Source of the DNA: JAMLIN01 sp964509685
GTDB lineage: Bacteria > Pseudomonadota > Gammaproteobacteria > Burkholderiales > Burkholderiaceae_E
DNA length: 42,193 nt
NCBI GenBank assembly: GCA_964509685.1
Contig: CAZDYQ010000018.1
Span: forward strand, 1-42,193
Direction: 5' to 3'
In this document: positions 1 to 7,718 of the stretch, piece by piece
How the letters are laid out: the number at the start of each line of letters is the position of its first letter
How positions within the stretch are numbered: position 1 is the stretch's first letter
Notes under the pieces: generated by a model
What the model was told of the DNA's origin: nothing
The model's database searches: none
What the model saw: the letters and a program-made list of their open reading frames with translations, nothing else
Made by a program: the position numbers and the translations under genes

Positions 1-17
1 CCCCACGCAAGCCGGCA

Positions 18-26
18 AGTATAGCA
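18..26 (-). promoter_or_regulatory. Extended -10 promoter reading out of the left edge
   Basis: On the minus strand this reads TG-C-TATACT, an extended -10 (TGn plus five of six consensus bases). The region 16-18 bases upstream has no good -35, which extended -10 promoters tolerate. Transcription would start near base 11 and leave the window, so the gene it serves is not visible. Bases 27-160 hold no gene and no other clear signal. Confidence 0.4.
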
Positions 27-160
27 TTCCTGCGCGTACGGGAAACTACGCCGGGCGTGGCGGCCACGCATCGGTGACAATGTCGGCGGTCTTGACACCG
101 GGAGCCAGGCGACGCTGCGCAGACGTTCCAAGTCACTGTTCCAAAAGGATTTCGTCGGAC

Positions 161-176
161 TGGCACGCTTGTCGCT
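161..176 (+). promoter_or_regulatory. Possible weak sigma-54 -24/-12 element
   Basis: The -24 half TGGCACG is a perfect match and the GG and GC doublets are separated by exactly 10 bases, as sigma-54 requires. The -12 half reads TCGCT instead of TTGCW, a mismatch at a conserved position. A start about 12 bases downstream would fall near 187, leaving a very short leader before the ATG at 201. GG-N10-GC spacing is not rare in GC-rich DNA, so this is only a candidate. Confidence 0.25.
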
Positions 177-200
177 AGTGACGACCGGCGAGGTTACTGG

Positions 201-674
201 ATGAGAGGAATCGTTCGACTGGCCAGTGCCGCGGGCCTGACCGCGGCATCGATCCTGACCGTGGCGGCCGTGCCCGCCGGGGAGCCCGCGCGGCGCGCTC
301 TCGATGCCGCCGGCGAGTTCCTCGGCTGGATCCAGCCGCCCCGGGTGCCGAAGGGCACCCTCCTCGCATCGACCTGGACGGGTAGCCGACATGCGCTGTC
401 GGCCGGTGTCGAGGCGGCGGGGCAGGACGAAATGGTGGACGACCGGTTCGTCATCGAGCTTGCCCGCATGATCGGGCGCGAGCTCGAAAGTCGCGAAGGC
501 CGCTACGGCATCCTGCCGTTCGGCCGGAGGGTTTCCGGGGCAGCCAGCCAGGGGGGAAACGGCGGCGACACCGCGGCGGGAACGTCCCGCCAGGGTGGCC
601 TGGGCACGGCGGGCAGCATGTGGGCGGCACTGTCGCTCGGCACGCTGATGCTCATGACACGCCGCTGGCAGTGA
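201..674 (+). CDS. Small secreted or membrane-anchored hypothetical protein
   Basis: I do not recognise a family for this 157-residue protein. Residues 1-27 look like a Sec signal: MRG, a hydrophobic stretch, then AVPAGEPA. The middle is mixed and charged. Residues about 110-135 are Gly/Ser/Thr-rich. The last 20 residues form a short hydrophobic segment (MWAALSLGTLMLM) followed by RRW. A Gly-rich linker, a hydrophobic helix and a terminal basic cluster form the three-part layout of C-terminal sorting signals such as GlyGly-CTERM, though no textbook motif is present. The ATG at 201 has a GAGG Shine-Dalgarno sequence 8 bases upstream. It is followed by a purine-rich tail and an intrinsic terminator, so it appears to be a single-gene transcript. 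The function is unknown. Confidence 0.6.
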   Translation: MRGIVRLASAAGLTAASILTVAAVPAGEPARRALDAAGEFLGWIQPPRVPKGTLLASTWTGSRHALSAGVEAAGQDEMVDDRFVIELARMIGRELESREGRYGILPFGRRVSGAASQGGNGGDTAAGTSRQGGLGTAGSMWAALSLGTLMLMTRRWQ

Positions 675-785
675 GAAGAGGAAGAGAAAAGAAGAACAGA
701 AGAACGAGAAGGCAAGCAGAAGGAACGAGAGGAAACAACAAGATCGGGACGCAACAGTCCCCGAGAGAGAGGAACGATTCGGATT
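675..785 (+). other. Purine-rich 3' untranslated region with four AGGAA motifs
   Basis: Between the stop codon and the terminator lie about 110 bases made mostly of A and G, unlike the surrounding GC-rich sequence. AGGAA occurs at 679, 721, 730 and 770. A small hairpin (GGGAC, loop of six, GTCCC) spans 746-761. No convincing open reading frame is present. The repeated GGA cores resemble sites for CsrA/RsmA-type proteins, but low-complexity composition could produce them too. Confidence 0.4.
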
Positions 786-787
786 GG

Positions 788-813
788 CGGGCCCACGGGC
801 CCGTTTTCTTTTT
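788..813 (+). terminator. Rho-independent terminator
   Basis: A perfect 6-bp GC stem (CGGGCC / GGCCCG) with a CACG loop at 788-803 is followed by TTTTCTTTTT. The T-tract lies on the plus strand only. It therefore ends the transcript of the hypothetical gene at 201-674, seven bases before the convergent solute-binding-protein gene. Confidence 0.85.
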
Positions 814-819
814 GGCGGG

Positions 820-1884
820 CTAGCGTGCCCGACCGCCCTGCCCCGCCGCCTTGCCCAGGGAATCGATCTCCCTGCGGAACTCCGCGAGGACCCCCGCTGC
901 ATCGGCGAGGCCCTCGACTTCGGCCATCTCGATCCACGCGCGCTCGATGCCCGCGGTCCTGCGCCGCAGCTGGGCGACGAAGGCATCGCCGGCAACGAGG
1001 CCGCGAATGCCCTCGGCCTGCTGGAGCGCGAGGCTGCGACGATCCTCGAGATCCCAGTAGCGGCCGAAGTGCGCCGCGACGACCTCGCCGGAAAGTCGCT
1101 CGACGATCCGCCGGTCGGCCTTGGGGATGCGTTCCCAGGCATGGGGATTCATCACGAAGGCGAAGCTCGTGTTGTAGAGCCCGCCGGGCACCTCGGTGCG
1201 GTGCTTCAGCAGTCGTTCCAGCCCGAAGGACCGGACGGATTCGGCAGGTGACAGCATCCCGTCCACGGCGCCCGACGACAGGAGCTCGCGCGCGCGCTGG
1301 GCGGGCTCGGGCACGGCATCGATGCCCAGCGCCCGGGCGACCTCGCTCGCCATGCCGCCGCCGACACGAAGCCGCAGGCCCGCCAGGTCGGCGAAGCCGG
1401 CGACGGGTCGCCGGGCGTTCAGGACCATGCCGGGGCCGTGGGTGAAGACGCCGAGCACCTTGAGGCCCCGGTGCTCGTCGAAGCGTTCGAGGTGCCGGCG
1501 GAAGATCCTCTCGTACGCCATCGACACGGCGGCGGCGGAATCGCCGAGGAAGGGCAGTTCGGCCATCCGCGTCAGCCTGAAGCGATCGGGGGTGTAGCCG
1601 TGCACGCTGTAGGCGAGATCCACCAGCCCGTCACGCACGGCGTCGAAGGTCCGGGGCGCGGGCACGACGGGCCGAGGCAGGATGCTGCAGCTCACGCGTC
1701 CCTCCGTCGCCCTCGCGACATCCTCGCACCAGGCCGCCTGCGCCCGCGAAAGCAGGTGGTCCGCCGATGCCCAGCTCGACGCGGTCAGGACGACCTGTGC
1801 CGTGGCGTCCGGGGCGAGCCACAGCCCGGCCGACAGGATGCAGGCCGCGATCGCCTTGCCGTGCATGGACCTCCGCGCGCGCAT
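820..1884 (-). CDS. TRAP transporter solute-binding protein, DctP family
   Basis: This 354-residue periplasmic protein should capture a small organic anion, such as a carboxylate, for a TRAP transporter. A signal peptide spans roughly residues 1-30 (hydrophobic ACILSAGLWLA, ending ATAQ). The mature part shows DctP-family features: an early ASSW strand, the central GLRLRVGGG segment that carries the ligand-binding arginine in this family, and helical C-terminal repeats. Two cysteines at about residues 53 and 66 could form a disulfide. The start at 1884 is preceded by a purine-rich GGGGACGGGA; an internal ATG at 1866 is the alternative. No DctQ or DctM membrane subunit lies nearby, so it is an orphan here. 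It follows the glycosyltransferase gene by 33 bases on the same strand. Its substrate cannot be deduced from sequence. Confidence 0.8.
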   Translation of the reverse strand: MRARRSMHGKAIAACILSAGLWLAPDATAQVVLTASSWASADHLLSRAQAAWCEDVARATEGRVSCSILPRPVVPAPRTFDAVRDGLVDLAYSVHGYTPDRFRLTRMAELPFLGDSAAAVSMAYERIFRRHLERFDEHRGLKVLGVFTHGPGMVLNARRPVAGFADLAGLRLRVGGGMASEVARALGIDAVPEPAQRARELLSSGAVDGMLSPAESVRSFGLERLLKHRTEVPGGLYNTSFAFVMNPHAWERIPKADRRIVERLSGEVVAAHFGRYWDLEDRRSLALQQAEGIRGLVAGDAFVAQLRRRTAGIERAWIEMAEVEGLADAAGVLAEFRREIDSLGKAAGQGGRAR

Positions 1885-1917
1885 TCCCGTCCCCGTTTCG
1901 TTCGACGCCCCGGTCGG

Positions 1918-3555
1918 CTACCGATGGCAGGCGCGATCGGGGAAGTACCGGTCGCAGAAGTAGCAGGGGCCGGCCGGCAGCCAGTGGGGGACCTGGTACC
2001 ACAGCCGCCGGACCTCCTCCAGCACTACCTCGCGATAGGCGGGGTAGCGGAAGCCCTCGCCGATCACGAGCGTGAAGTGCGCCCCGCGCAGTTCGATCGT
2101 CTCGGTGGCCACCCGTTCGAAGAAGGCGTCGTATTCCCCCGGGCGATAGCGGTCCTTGCGGATGATCAGGAAGTCGCGGCCGTCGTACTCGCGAAAGTCG
2201 GCCCGCATGTCGTCGTGGCGGGCATGGCTCGAACCCGGGCCGAAGACCACGACCCGGCGATCGAAGTTGTACTCCAGCGTGACGGCCGCGGAGTACCCGT
2301 TGCTCGCGAGCACATGGCTGTCGAGCCGCTCGCGCCCGATCGCCTCGGCGAGCTCGTCGGCATGCACCGTCATGACGATGCCGGGATACTGGCGCAGCTT
2401 CGACCATGTCTCGGTGGGCAGGGCCAGCAGCACGGCCACCAGCACGTAGTGCAGGATCGCGAAGCCCGTCCCGAAACGCAGCGCGCCCCGGCGGGCGCGT
2501 TCGCCGCCCGCCCCGGCAAGGACGAACCACAGGATGGCCGGCAGCGCGAAGCTCGCCATCCAGTGCAGGCCGATCGTCTTGACGGGGGACAGCGCCGCGA
2601 GGACGAGCAGGGGCACCGCGGCCAGCCAGGCGCAGGCTTGGGCGGCGGCCGCGCGCTCGAGCTCGAGGTCCCCCCGGCGGTCGTCGACGATTGCGCCGGC
2701 GCCCGCCGCCCGGGAGACGCGTCCCTCCCTCGCCTCCATGGCTCCCTGCGCAGGCGCCGCGGCGCGACGCCGGCGAAGGACCGCGAGCGCCACGGGCGGC
2801 GACATCGCGTAGATCGCGCAGGCGGCGAACAGCAGCGGCGTGACCCAGGACAGCCCGTCCTTGTCGTGGCGATTCACGATGTTGAACATCACGTTCGGCC
2901 AGCAGTTCGCCGCGTTCCACCACACCTGGACCACGGCGGCCGGCAGGGACGCGAGCACCACGAAGGCGAGCCCGACGAGCTTCGTGCGCGAGGGGCGCCA
3001 GACCGAATGCGCGAAGATCGCGATCGCGAGCAGCCCGGCGAAGTACTTCGACATGAGCGCCCCGCCGAGCGCCAGGCCGCAGAGGACGTAGTCGATCTTC
3101 GCGCCGGTGCGCTGTGCCCGCACATACGCGAGCACCGCGAGGCCGGAAAAGAACATGAGCGGCACATCGGTCGTGATCGCGACGTTCCACACGTTCAGTG
3201 GCGCGAGCAGCACGAGGCTGCCGGCGAGCCAGCCGAGCGATTCGCCGTAGCGCCGTATCGTCGCGACCGCCGCGAAGGCAAGGGCGACGGGCACCAGCAC
3301 CGCCGGCAGGCGAAGCACCAGCGCATGCGAGGAGATCGCGTCCAGCACGGCGAGCCACCAGCCGACCATGGGCGGATGGTCGTAGAAGCCCCAGTCGGGC
3401 TCGCGGCCCCAGGCGATGAAGTACGCCTCGTCGCCGGTCATCGGCAGCAGGGCCGCGAAGGCGATCTTGAAGAGAAGCGAGGCGCAGAGCAGGACGAGGA
3501 AGACCGACCTGGCCCGTTCCGGGGACATGGCCTCGAGGGAAGACGGCGGGTTCAT
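1918..3555 (-). CDS. Family-39 (ArnT/PMT-like) membrane glycosyltransferase
   Basis: A polytopic inner-membrane protein of about 545 residues with a soluble C-terminal domain. Near the N-terminus, after the first membrane helix, it carries TGDEAYF...DHPPMVGWW, the signature loop of ArnT-like GT39 enzymes; the acidic pair is the catalytic site in this family. These enzymes transfer a sugar from a polyprenyl-phosphate donor to lipid A, protein or another acceptor in the periplasm. The acceptor here is unknown. The longest open frame begins with GTG at 3618, but that start lies inside an intrinsic terminator (3603-3633). I therefore chose the ATG at 3555, which overlaps the stop of a 22-codon upstream reading frame as ATGA; ATG 3561 and 3528 are alternatives. 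None has a strong ribosome-binding site. The charged insert around the middle (AAPAQGAMEAREG) is unusual. Confidence 0.75.
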   Translation of the reverse strand: MNPPSSLEAMSPERARSVFLVLLCASLLFKIAFAALLPMTGDEAYFIAWGREPDWGFYDHPPMVGWWLAVLDAISSHALVLRLPAVLVPVALAFAAVATIRRYGESLGWLAGSLVLLAPLNVWNVAITTDVPLMFFSGLAVLAYVRAQRTGAKIDYVLCGLALGGALMSKYFAGLLAIAIFAHSVWRPSRTKLVGLAFVVLASLPAAVVQVWWNAANCWPNVMFNIVNRHDKDGLSWVTPLLFAACAIYAMSPPVALAVLRRRRAAAPAQGAMEAREGRVSRAAGAGAIVDDRRGDLELERAAAAQACAWLAAVPLLVLAALSPVKTIGLHWMASFALPAILWFVLAGAGGERARRGALRFGTGFAILHYVLVAVLLALPTETWSKLRQYPGIVMTVHADELAEAIGRERLDSHVLASNGYSAAVTLEYNFDRRVVVFGPGSSHARHDDMRADFREYDGRDFLIIRKDRYRPGEYDAFFERVATETIELRGAHFTLVIGEGFRYPAYREVVLEEVRRLWYQVPHWLPAGPCYFCDRYFPDRACHR

Positions 3556-3602
3556 GGGCATGCGAAGGCGTGTTGCGCGAGGAGAAGGCCGGGAGCGGGA
3601 AC

Positions 3603-3633
3603 AAAAGAAAAGGCGCACATCGCTGCGCGCCTT
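3603..3633 (-). terminator. Rho-independent terminator upstream of the glycosyltransferase
   Basis: On the minus strand AAGGCGC and GCGCCTT form a 7-bp stem with a 10-base loop, followed by TTCTTTTG. It lies about 200 bases beyond the lptG stop, so it may end the lptFG transcript. A promoter at 3708-3737 instead suggests that it ends a separate short RNA. Confidence 0.7.
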
Positions 3634-3701
3634 GAATGGCAGACTGGCTGCCTCTCCTCCTCCTCGATCCGGGCGCTGCCGCTTGCGCGGAGCGCCGAAT
3701 G
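3603..3701 (-). ncRNA. Candidate small RNA or transcribed leader (about 100 nt)
   Basis: Three elements line up on the minus strand. A sigma-70-like promoter predicts a start near 3701. Five bases on, a hairpin at 3672-3696 has a 10-bp stem with one bulged base and a GCAA (GNRA) tetraloop. After a purine-rich single-stranded stretch with repeated GGA comes the terminator at 3603-3633. This layout is typical of bacterial small RNAs. The alternative is an attenuated leader for the glycosyltransferase, since a 22-codon frame (3620 to 3552) starts inside the terminator loop and ends overlapping that gene's ATG. No known RNA family was recognised. Confidence 0.45.
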
Positions 3702-3707
3702 AGCCAG

Positions 3708-3737
3708 ATCGTAACCAATGCGTGTAAGCGTGTCCAA
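3708..3737 (-). promoter_or_regulatory. Sigma-70-like promoter for the candidate small RNA
   Basis: On the minus strand the -35 is TTGGAC (3732-3737) and the -10 is TACGAT (3708-3713), 18 bases apart, each four of six to consensus. It lies in the gap after lptG and points towards the terminator at 3603-3633. Confidence 0.45.
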
Positions 3738-3829
3738 CGCTTTGTCACATTCTCCGCGCACCGCCGGATGCTGCACTGCAACCATGGCGCCTTGCCCTGC
3801 AAGCGGCCTTCGCACGGTGCGGGGCAGCA

Positions 3830-4963
3830 TCAGCGCGCCCGGTCCACCCAGGCCAGCATCCCCAGCGCGAGCAACAGCGCGCCGATGCTCGGCAGGCTCA
3901 CCGATATCCATGCGGGCCACGTGTTGAGCAGCCCCAGGTTGGAGAACAGCCCGTTGAGGAAATGGAAGGCGATGCCCAGCATCACCGCGGCGAACACCTT
4001 GTAACCGACGCCGCCGGCGCGGGCCTGCATGTAGGCCGAGGGCAGCGCCAGCGCGAGCATGACGAGCACCGCGAACGGATAGACGATCTTCTTCCAGAGC
4101 GCGATCTCGTAGCGGCTGGCGTCCTGCTGGTTGCTCTTCATGTACGAGATGTACCGATACAGGTTGCGCGCGCTCATGTTGTCGGCATCGACGAGCAGCA
4201 CGGACAGCAGGCTGGGCGACAGTTCCGAGCGCCAGCTCATGCGCTCGCTCGCGCGCCGGGTCGCGCCGAGCACGGCGGCGTCCTCGCCGGCCTCCACGGG
4301 CGGTACCTCGATCTCGCTCACCCCCTCGAACTGCCAGGTCTCCTCCCGCTGCCAGATCGCGCGCCGGGCCTCGACGATGCGCCGCAGGTTGAGGTCGGCA
4401 TCGAACTCGAACACCCGCACCCGGTTGATGGCGCCGCCCGGATCGAGCTCGCCGATGTTTACGAAGCGCTGGACCTGCACCTCGCCGTCCGGGCCGCGCA
4501 GCGCATCCTTGATCCAGATCCCGCTGCGAAGCTGGCCCCCGACGGCCGAACCCAGCGCGCCGAAGCGCACGGTCTGCGCGAGCCGCTCGGCCGGGGGCGC
4601 CACGAACTCCCCCACCGCCGCGGTGAGCAGCGCCAGCCAGATGCCGATGGCGGCCATCGCCCCCAGCGCACGCCGGCGCCCGAGCCCCGCCGCGCGCATC
4701 GCGGTGTACTCCGATGTCGACGCGAACTGCGCCATGGCGTACACCCCCCCGATCAGCGTGGCGATCGGCATCAGCTCGTAGAAGTGGCTGGGCAGTCCCA
4801 GCAGGACGAACACGAAGGCATGGCCGATCCGGTAGCCGCCCTTGCCGACGTCCTCGATCTCGTAGAGGAAGTCGAAGATCGCGAACAGCGACAGGAAGCC
4901 GACGAGCACGTACAGGACCGCGACGCGGACTTCCCTGCCGATGTAGGAGCGCAGCAGCCTCAT
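3830..4963 (-). CDS. lptG: LPS export ABC transporter permease LptG
   Basis: LptG is one of two inner-membrane permeases that, with the LptB ATPase, extract lipopolysaccharide from the inner membrane and pass it to LptC. The 377-residue protein begins MRLLRSYIGREV, has three N-terminal membrane helices, a periplasmic beta-jellyroll domain (about residues 135-265), and three C-terminal helices, as usual for the family. The coupling-helix region around EYTAMRAAGLGRRRAL contacts LptB. It lies 13 bases after lptF on the same strand, a classic two-gene operon. The assignment of LptG versus LptF follows the gene order (lptF first) and the N-terminal sequences. Confidence 0.93.
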   Translation of the reverse strand: MRLLRSYIGREVRVAVLYVLVGFLSLFAIFDFLYEIEDVGKGGYRIGHAFVFVLLGLPSHFYELMPIATLIGGVYAMAQFASTSEYTAMRAAGLGRRRALGAMAAIGIWLALLTAAVGEFVAPPAERLAQTVRFGALGSAVGGQLRSGIWIKDALRGPDGEVQVQRFVNIGELDPGGAINRVRVFEFDADLNLRRIVEARRAIWQREETWQFEGVSEIEVPPVEAGEDAAVLGATRRASERMSWRSELSPSLLSVLLVDADNMSARNLYRYISYMKSNQQDASRYEIALWKKIVYPFAVLVMLALALPSAYMQARAGGVGYKVFAAVMLGIAFHFLNGLFSNLGLLNTWPAWISVSLPSIGALLLALGMLAWVDRAR

Positions 4964-4976
4964 GGGAGCGGCCGCC

Positions 4977-6083
4977 TCACGCCGGCCGCCGGGATCGAGC
5001 CGGCAGCCAGCGCCAGAGGCTGCGCCGCGGCAGCCGAGTGCGGGTGTAGTACATCCAGGCGGCGATCAGCGCGACGCCGCCGTGCGCGATCCATACGCCG
5101 AGGAAAAAGGGGATGCGCTCCTGCGCCACCCAGGCCTGGGTCAGCGTCATGAGGTTGTTGTACACGACGTAGATCAGCAGCGCGATCACGAGGTTGGCCG
5201 AGCGGCCCATGCGGGGATTGACCGACGCGAGCGGGATGGCGAGCAGCGCCAGCAGCACGGCGGAGACGGGCTGCGCGATGCGCCAGAGCAGTTCGCCCAG
5301 ATGCCGGGGCGTCGGGTCCGCGACGAGGTCCAGGGTGCCGAGCGCCTTCGTCGAGCGCGACGATGCGGCGCTTTCCTGCGGCTCGAGCCGCAGGCCGTAG
5401 CGATCGAAGGACATCATGCGGAAGTCGCCCGCCGCGGTCGCCCCGTCGTAGCGCCTGCCCTGCTCGAGGACGAGGAAGCGCTCCTGGTCGGGCATCGTGA
5501 TCACCCGCCCGCTCGTCGAGACGACGATGGTGAGGTCGGCGCCCTTTTGCTGCGTCACGAAGACGTTGCGCACCTCGGTCTGCTCGTCGTCGAGCGACTC
5601 GACGAAGAAGACGCGGTTGCCCCCGGCGGACTCGCGGAACTGCCCGGCCGCGACCCGGGAGATGTCCTGGCGCTGCTCAAACCTGGCCTGGTACTCGCTG
5701 CTCCGGGCATTGGCCCAGGGCGCGATGACGAGCGACAGGATGCCGACCAGGACCGCGAACGGCAGCGCGAATCCCATGACGGGCCGGATCCATGCCGCGA
5801 TGCTGAGCCCGTTGGACTGCCAGATGACCATCTCGGAATCGCGCCATGCGCGCGTGAACGCGATCAGCACCGCGCAGTAGAGCGTCAGCACCAGCAGGAC
5901 GGAGAGATAGTTGACGGTGGAGAACGCGAGCAGCGGGAGCACGCTGCCGGGATCGACGCGTCCGCTCGCCGCGCGCCCGAGCATGCGCACGAGGGTGGTG
6001 GTGACCAGGATGGTGAACAGCGCCGAGAACACGACGCCGGCAAGGTTCCCTAGTTCCCGGCGCAGCGCGGATTTCAGCAGCAT
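4977..6083 (-). CDS. lptF: LPS export ABC transporter permease LptF
   Basis: LptF pairs with LptG in the LptB2FG complex that powers lipopolysaccharide export. The start at 6083 gives a 368-residue protein (MLLKSALRREL), matching the usual family length; longer upstream reading is not credible because it runs through the pepA promoter region. Three N-terminal helices, a periplasmic beta-jellyroll domain (residues about 125-265) with the conserved stretch around RVFFVESL, and three C-terminal helices are visible. The cytoplasmic segment DSEMVIWQSNG is the family's coupling motif. It is divergent from pepA, as in many beta- and gammaproteobacteria. Its ribosome-binding site is weak. Confidence 0.93.
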   Translation of the reverse strand: MLLKSALRRELGNLAGVVFSALFTILVTTTLVRMLGRAASGRVDPGSVLPLLAFSTVNYLSVLLVLTLYCAVLIAFTRAWRDSEMVIWQSNGLSIAAWIRPVMGFALPFAVLVGILSLVIAPWANARSSEYQARFEQRQDISRVAAGQFRESAGGNRVFFVESLDDEQTEVRNVFVTQQKGADLTIVVSTSGRVITMPDQERFLVLEQGRRYDGATAAGDFRMMSFDRYGLRLEPQESAASSRSTKALGTLDLVADPTPRHLGELLWRIAQPVSAVLLALLAIPLASVNPRMGRSANLVIALLIYVVYNNLMTLTQAWVAQERIPFFLGVWIAHGGVALIAAWMYYTRTRLPRRSLWRWLPARSRRPA

Positions 6084-6145
6084 CGTCGAGTTCGGACTGG
6101 CACGGGGATGGCGATGCGCGGCAAAGGCAGGAGCCGCCGGCTCGC

Positions 6146-6151
6146 TATAAT
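6146..6151 (+). promoter_or_regulatory. -10 element for pepA
   Basis: A perfect TATAAT lies 68 bases before the pepA ATG in the 136-bp divergent gap. No convincing -35 is found at 16-18 bases upstream, so an activator or an unusual -35 would be needed. Confidence 0.5.
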
Positions 6152-6219
6152 CGGCGCTTGCATACCACAAGGCGACAGCACCGCGCCGGCCCGTCCCTCG
6201 TTGCGCTGGAGAACAATCG

Positions 6220-7701
6220 ATGCAATTTAGCACAAAGGCCCTTCCGATCGACAAGGCCAGGACCGCCTGCGCCATCGTGCCGGTGCTCGCGGGCCGAGCG
6301 CTCGGCCCCGCCGGAAAGGCCATCGATTCCGCCACCGGCGGGCGCCTTGCCGCGGCGCTCGCGAGCGGCGACCTCGCGTCCAAGGCGGGCTCCACGCTCC
6401 TCGTCCACCTGCAGGGCCCCATCGCCCGCGCGTTGCTCGTGGCCACGGGCGACAAGCCGGTGCTCGACGCGCGTGCCCATGCCCAGGTCGTCCGCGGCGC
6501 GTTCCGCGCCCTTCGCGGCCTCGGCGGCAAGGACGCAATCTCCCTGCTGCACGAGGTCCAGGTCGAGGGACAGGACCTCTCCTGGAAGATCCGGGGCGCC
6601 GCGCTCGCCGCGCGCGATGCGGCCTATCGCTTCGACCGCTTCAAGAGCAAGCCCGACAACGGGCCCGGCGGGCCGCGCTCGGTCGCGTTCGCCGTCGATC
6701 GCGCCGACCAGGCCGCCGCCCGTTCCGCCATCGGCCAGGCGAGCGCCATCGCCAACGGCATGGACCTCGCCCGCGACCTCGGCAACATGCCGGCCAATGT
6801 CTGCACCCCGACCTACCTCGCCCAGACGGCGCGCGAGATTGGCAGGCAGTTCGAGCTCAAGGTGCAGGTGCTCGGCGAGAAGCAGATGGCGGCCCTCAAG
6901 ATGAACGCCCTGCTCGCCGTGGCGCGCGGCTCGGCCCAGCCGCCCCAGCTGGTCACGCTCGAGTACCGGGGCGGGCCGGCCCGGCAGGCGCCGGTCGTCC
7001 TCGTGGGCAAGGGCATCACCTTCGACACCGGCGGGATCTCGCTCAAGCCCGCCGGCGAGATGGACGAGATGAAGTGGGACATGTCGGGCGCCGCCTCGGT
7101 GCTCGGCACGATCCGCGCGGTGGCCGAGATGAAGCTGCCGATCAACGTGGTCGGGGTCGTCGCCGCGGCCGAGAACATGCCCGGCGGCACAGCCACCCGA
7201 CCCGGCGACATCGTCACCAGCATGTCCGGCCAGACGATCGAGATCCTCAACACCGACGCCGAGGGCCGGCTCGTGCTGTGCGACGCCCTGACCTATGCCG
7301 CGCGCTTCAAGCCCGCCGCGGTGATCGACATCGCGACGCTCACCGGCGCCTGCGTGGTGGCCCTCGGCAAGCACCACACGGGCCTGTTCGCGCGCACGGA
7401 CGGGCTCGCCGACGAACTCCTCGCGGCGGGCCGGGAGATGTCGGACACCTGCTGGCGCATGCCGCTCGACGAGGAGTACCAGGAGCTGCTCAAGTCGCCC
7501 TTCGCCGATGTCGCCAATATCGGCGGGCGCTATGCGGGCGCGGTCACGGCGGCGTGCTTCCTCGCGCGCTTCACGCGCGACTACGACTGGGCCCATCTCG
7601 ACATCGCGGGTACGGCCTGGCATTCCGGCGCGAACAAGGGCTCGACCGGCCGGCCCGTGCCGCTGCTGGCCGGCTTCCTGATGAACCGGGCCCGCGGCTG
7701 A
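6220..7701 (+). CDS. pepA: Leucyl aminopeptidase PepA (M17)
   Basis: A cytosolic, hexameric, two-metal aminopeptidase that removes N-terminal residues from peptides; in some bacteria PepA also binds DNA in transcription and plasmid resolution. The 493-residue protein has the variable N-terminal domain (residues 1-170) and the catalytic domain. Metal and catalytic motifs are clear: GKGITFDTGGISLKP (metal-binding Asp and Lys), KWDMSGA, and the family signature NTDAEGRL. The ATG at 6220 has GGAG about 10 bases upstream. It begins the plus-strand cluster pepA-holC-hypothetical-valS, with only 17 bases before holC. Confidence 0.95.
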   Translation: MQFSTKALPIDKARTACAIVPVLAGRALGPAGKAIDSATGGRLAAALASGDLASKAGSTLLVHLQGPIARALLVATGDKPVLDARAHAQVVRGAFRALRGLGGKDAISLLHEVQVEGQDLSWKIRGAALAARDAAYRFDRFKSKPDNGPGGPRSVAFAVDRADQAAARSAIGQASAIANGMDLARDLGNMPANVCTPTYLAQTAREIGRQFELKVQVLGEKQMAALKMNALLAVARGSAQPPQLVTLEYRGGPARQAPVVLVGKGITFDTGGISLKPAGEMDEMKWDMSGAASVLGTIRAVAEMKLPINVVGVVAAAENMPGGTATRPGDIVTSMSGQTIEILNTDAEGRLVLCDALTYAARFKPAAVIDIATLTGACVVALGKHHTGLFARTDGLADELLAAGREMSDTCWRMPLDEEYQELLKSPFADVANIGGRYAGAVTAACFLARFTRDYDWAHLDIAGTAWHSGANKGSTGRPVPLLAGFLMNRARG

Positions 7702-7718
7702 ACCGCGCCCCGCCACCG

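Noticed and set aside
6097..6113. TGGCACG with GG-N10-GC spacing in the lptF-pepA gap
   Set aside because: The -12 half is TGGCG rather than TTGCW, and pepA has a better TATAAT element at 6146.
4977..6530. A 517-residue reading for LptF
   Set aside because: The extra N-terminal 149 residues are antisense to pepA and its promoter and are Arg/Ala-rich. The start at 6083 matches the family.
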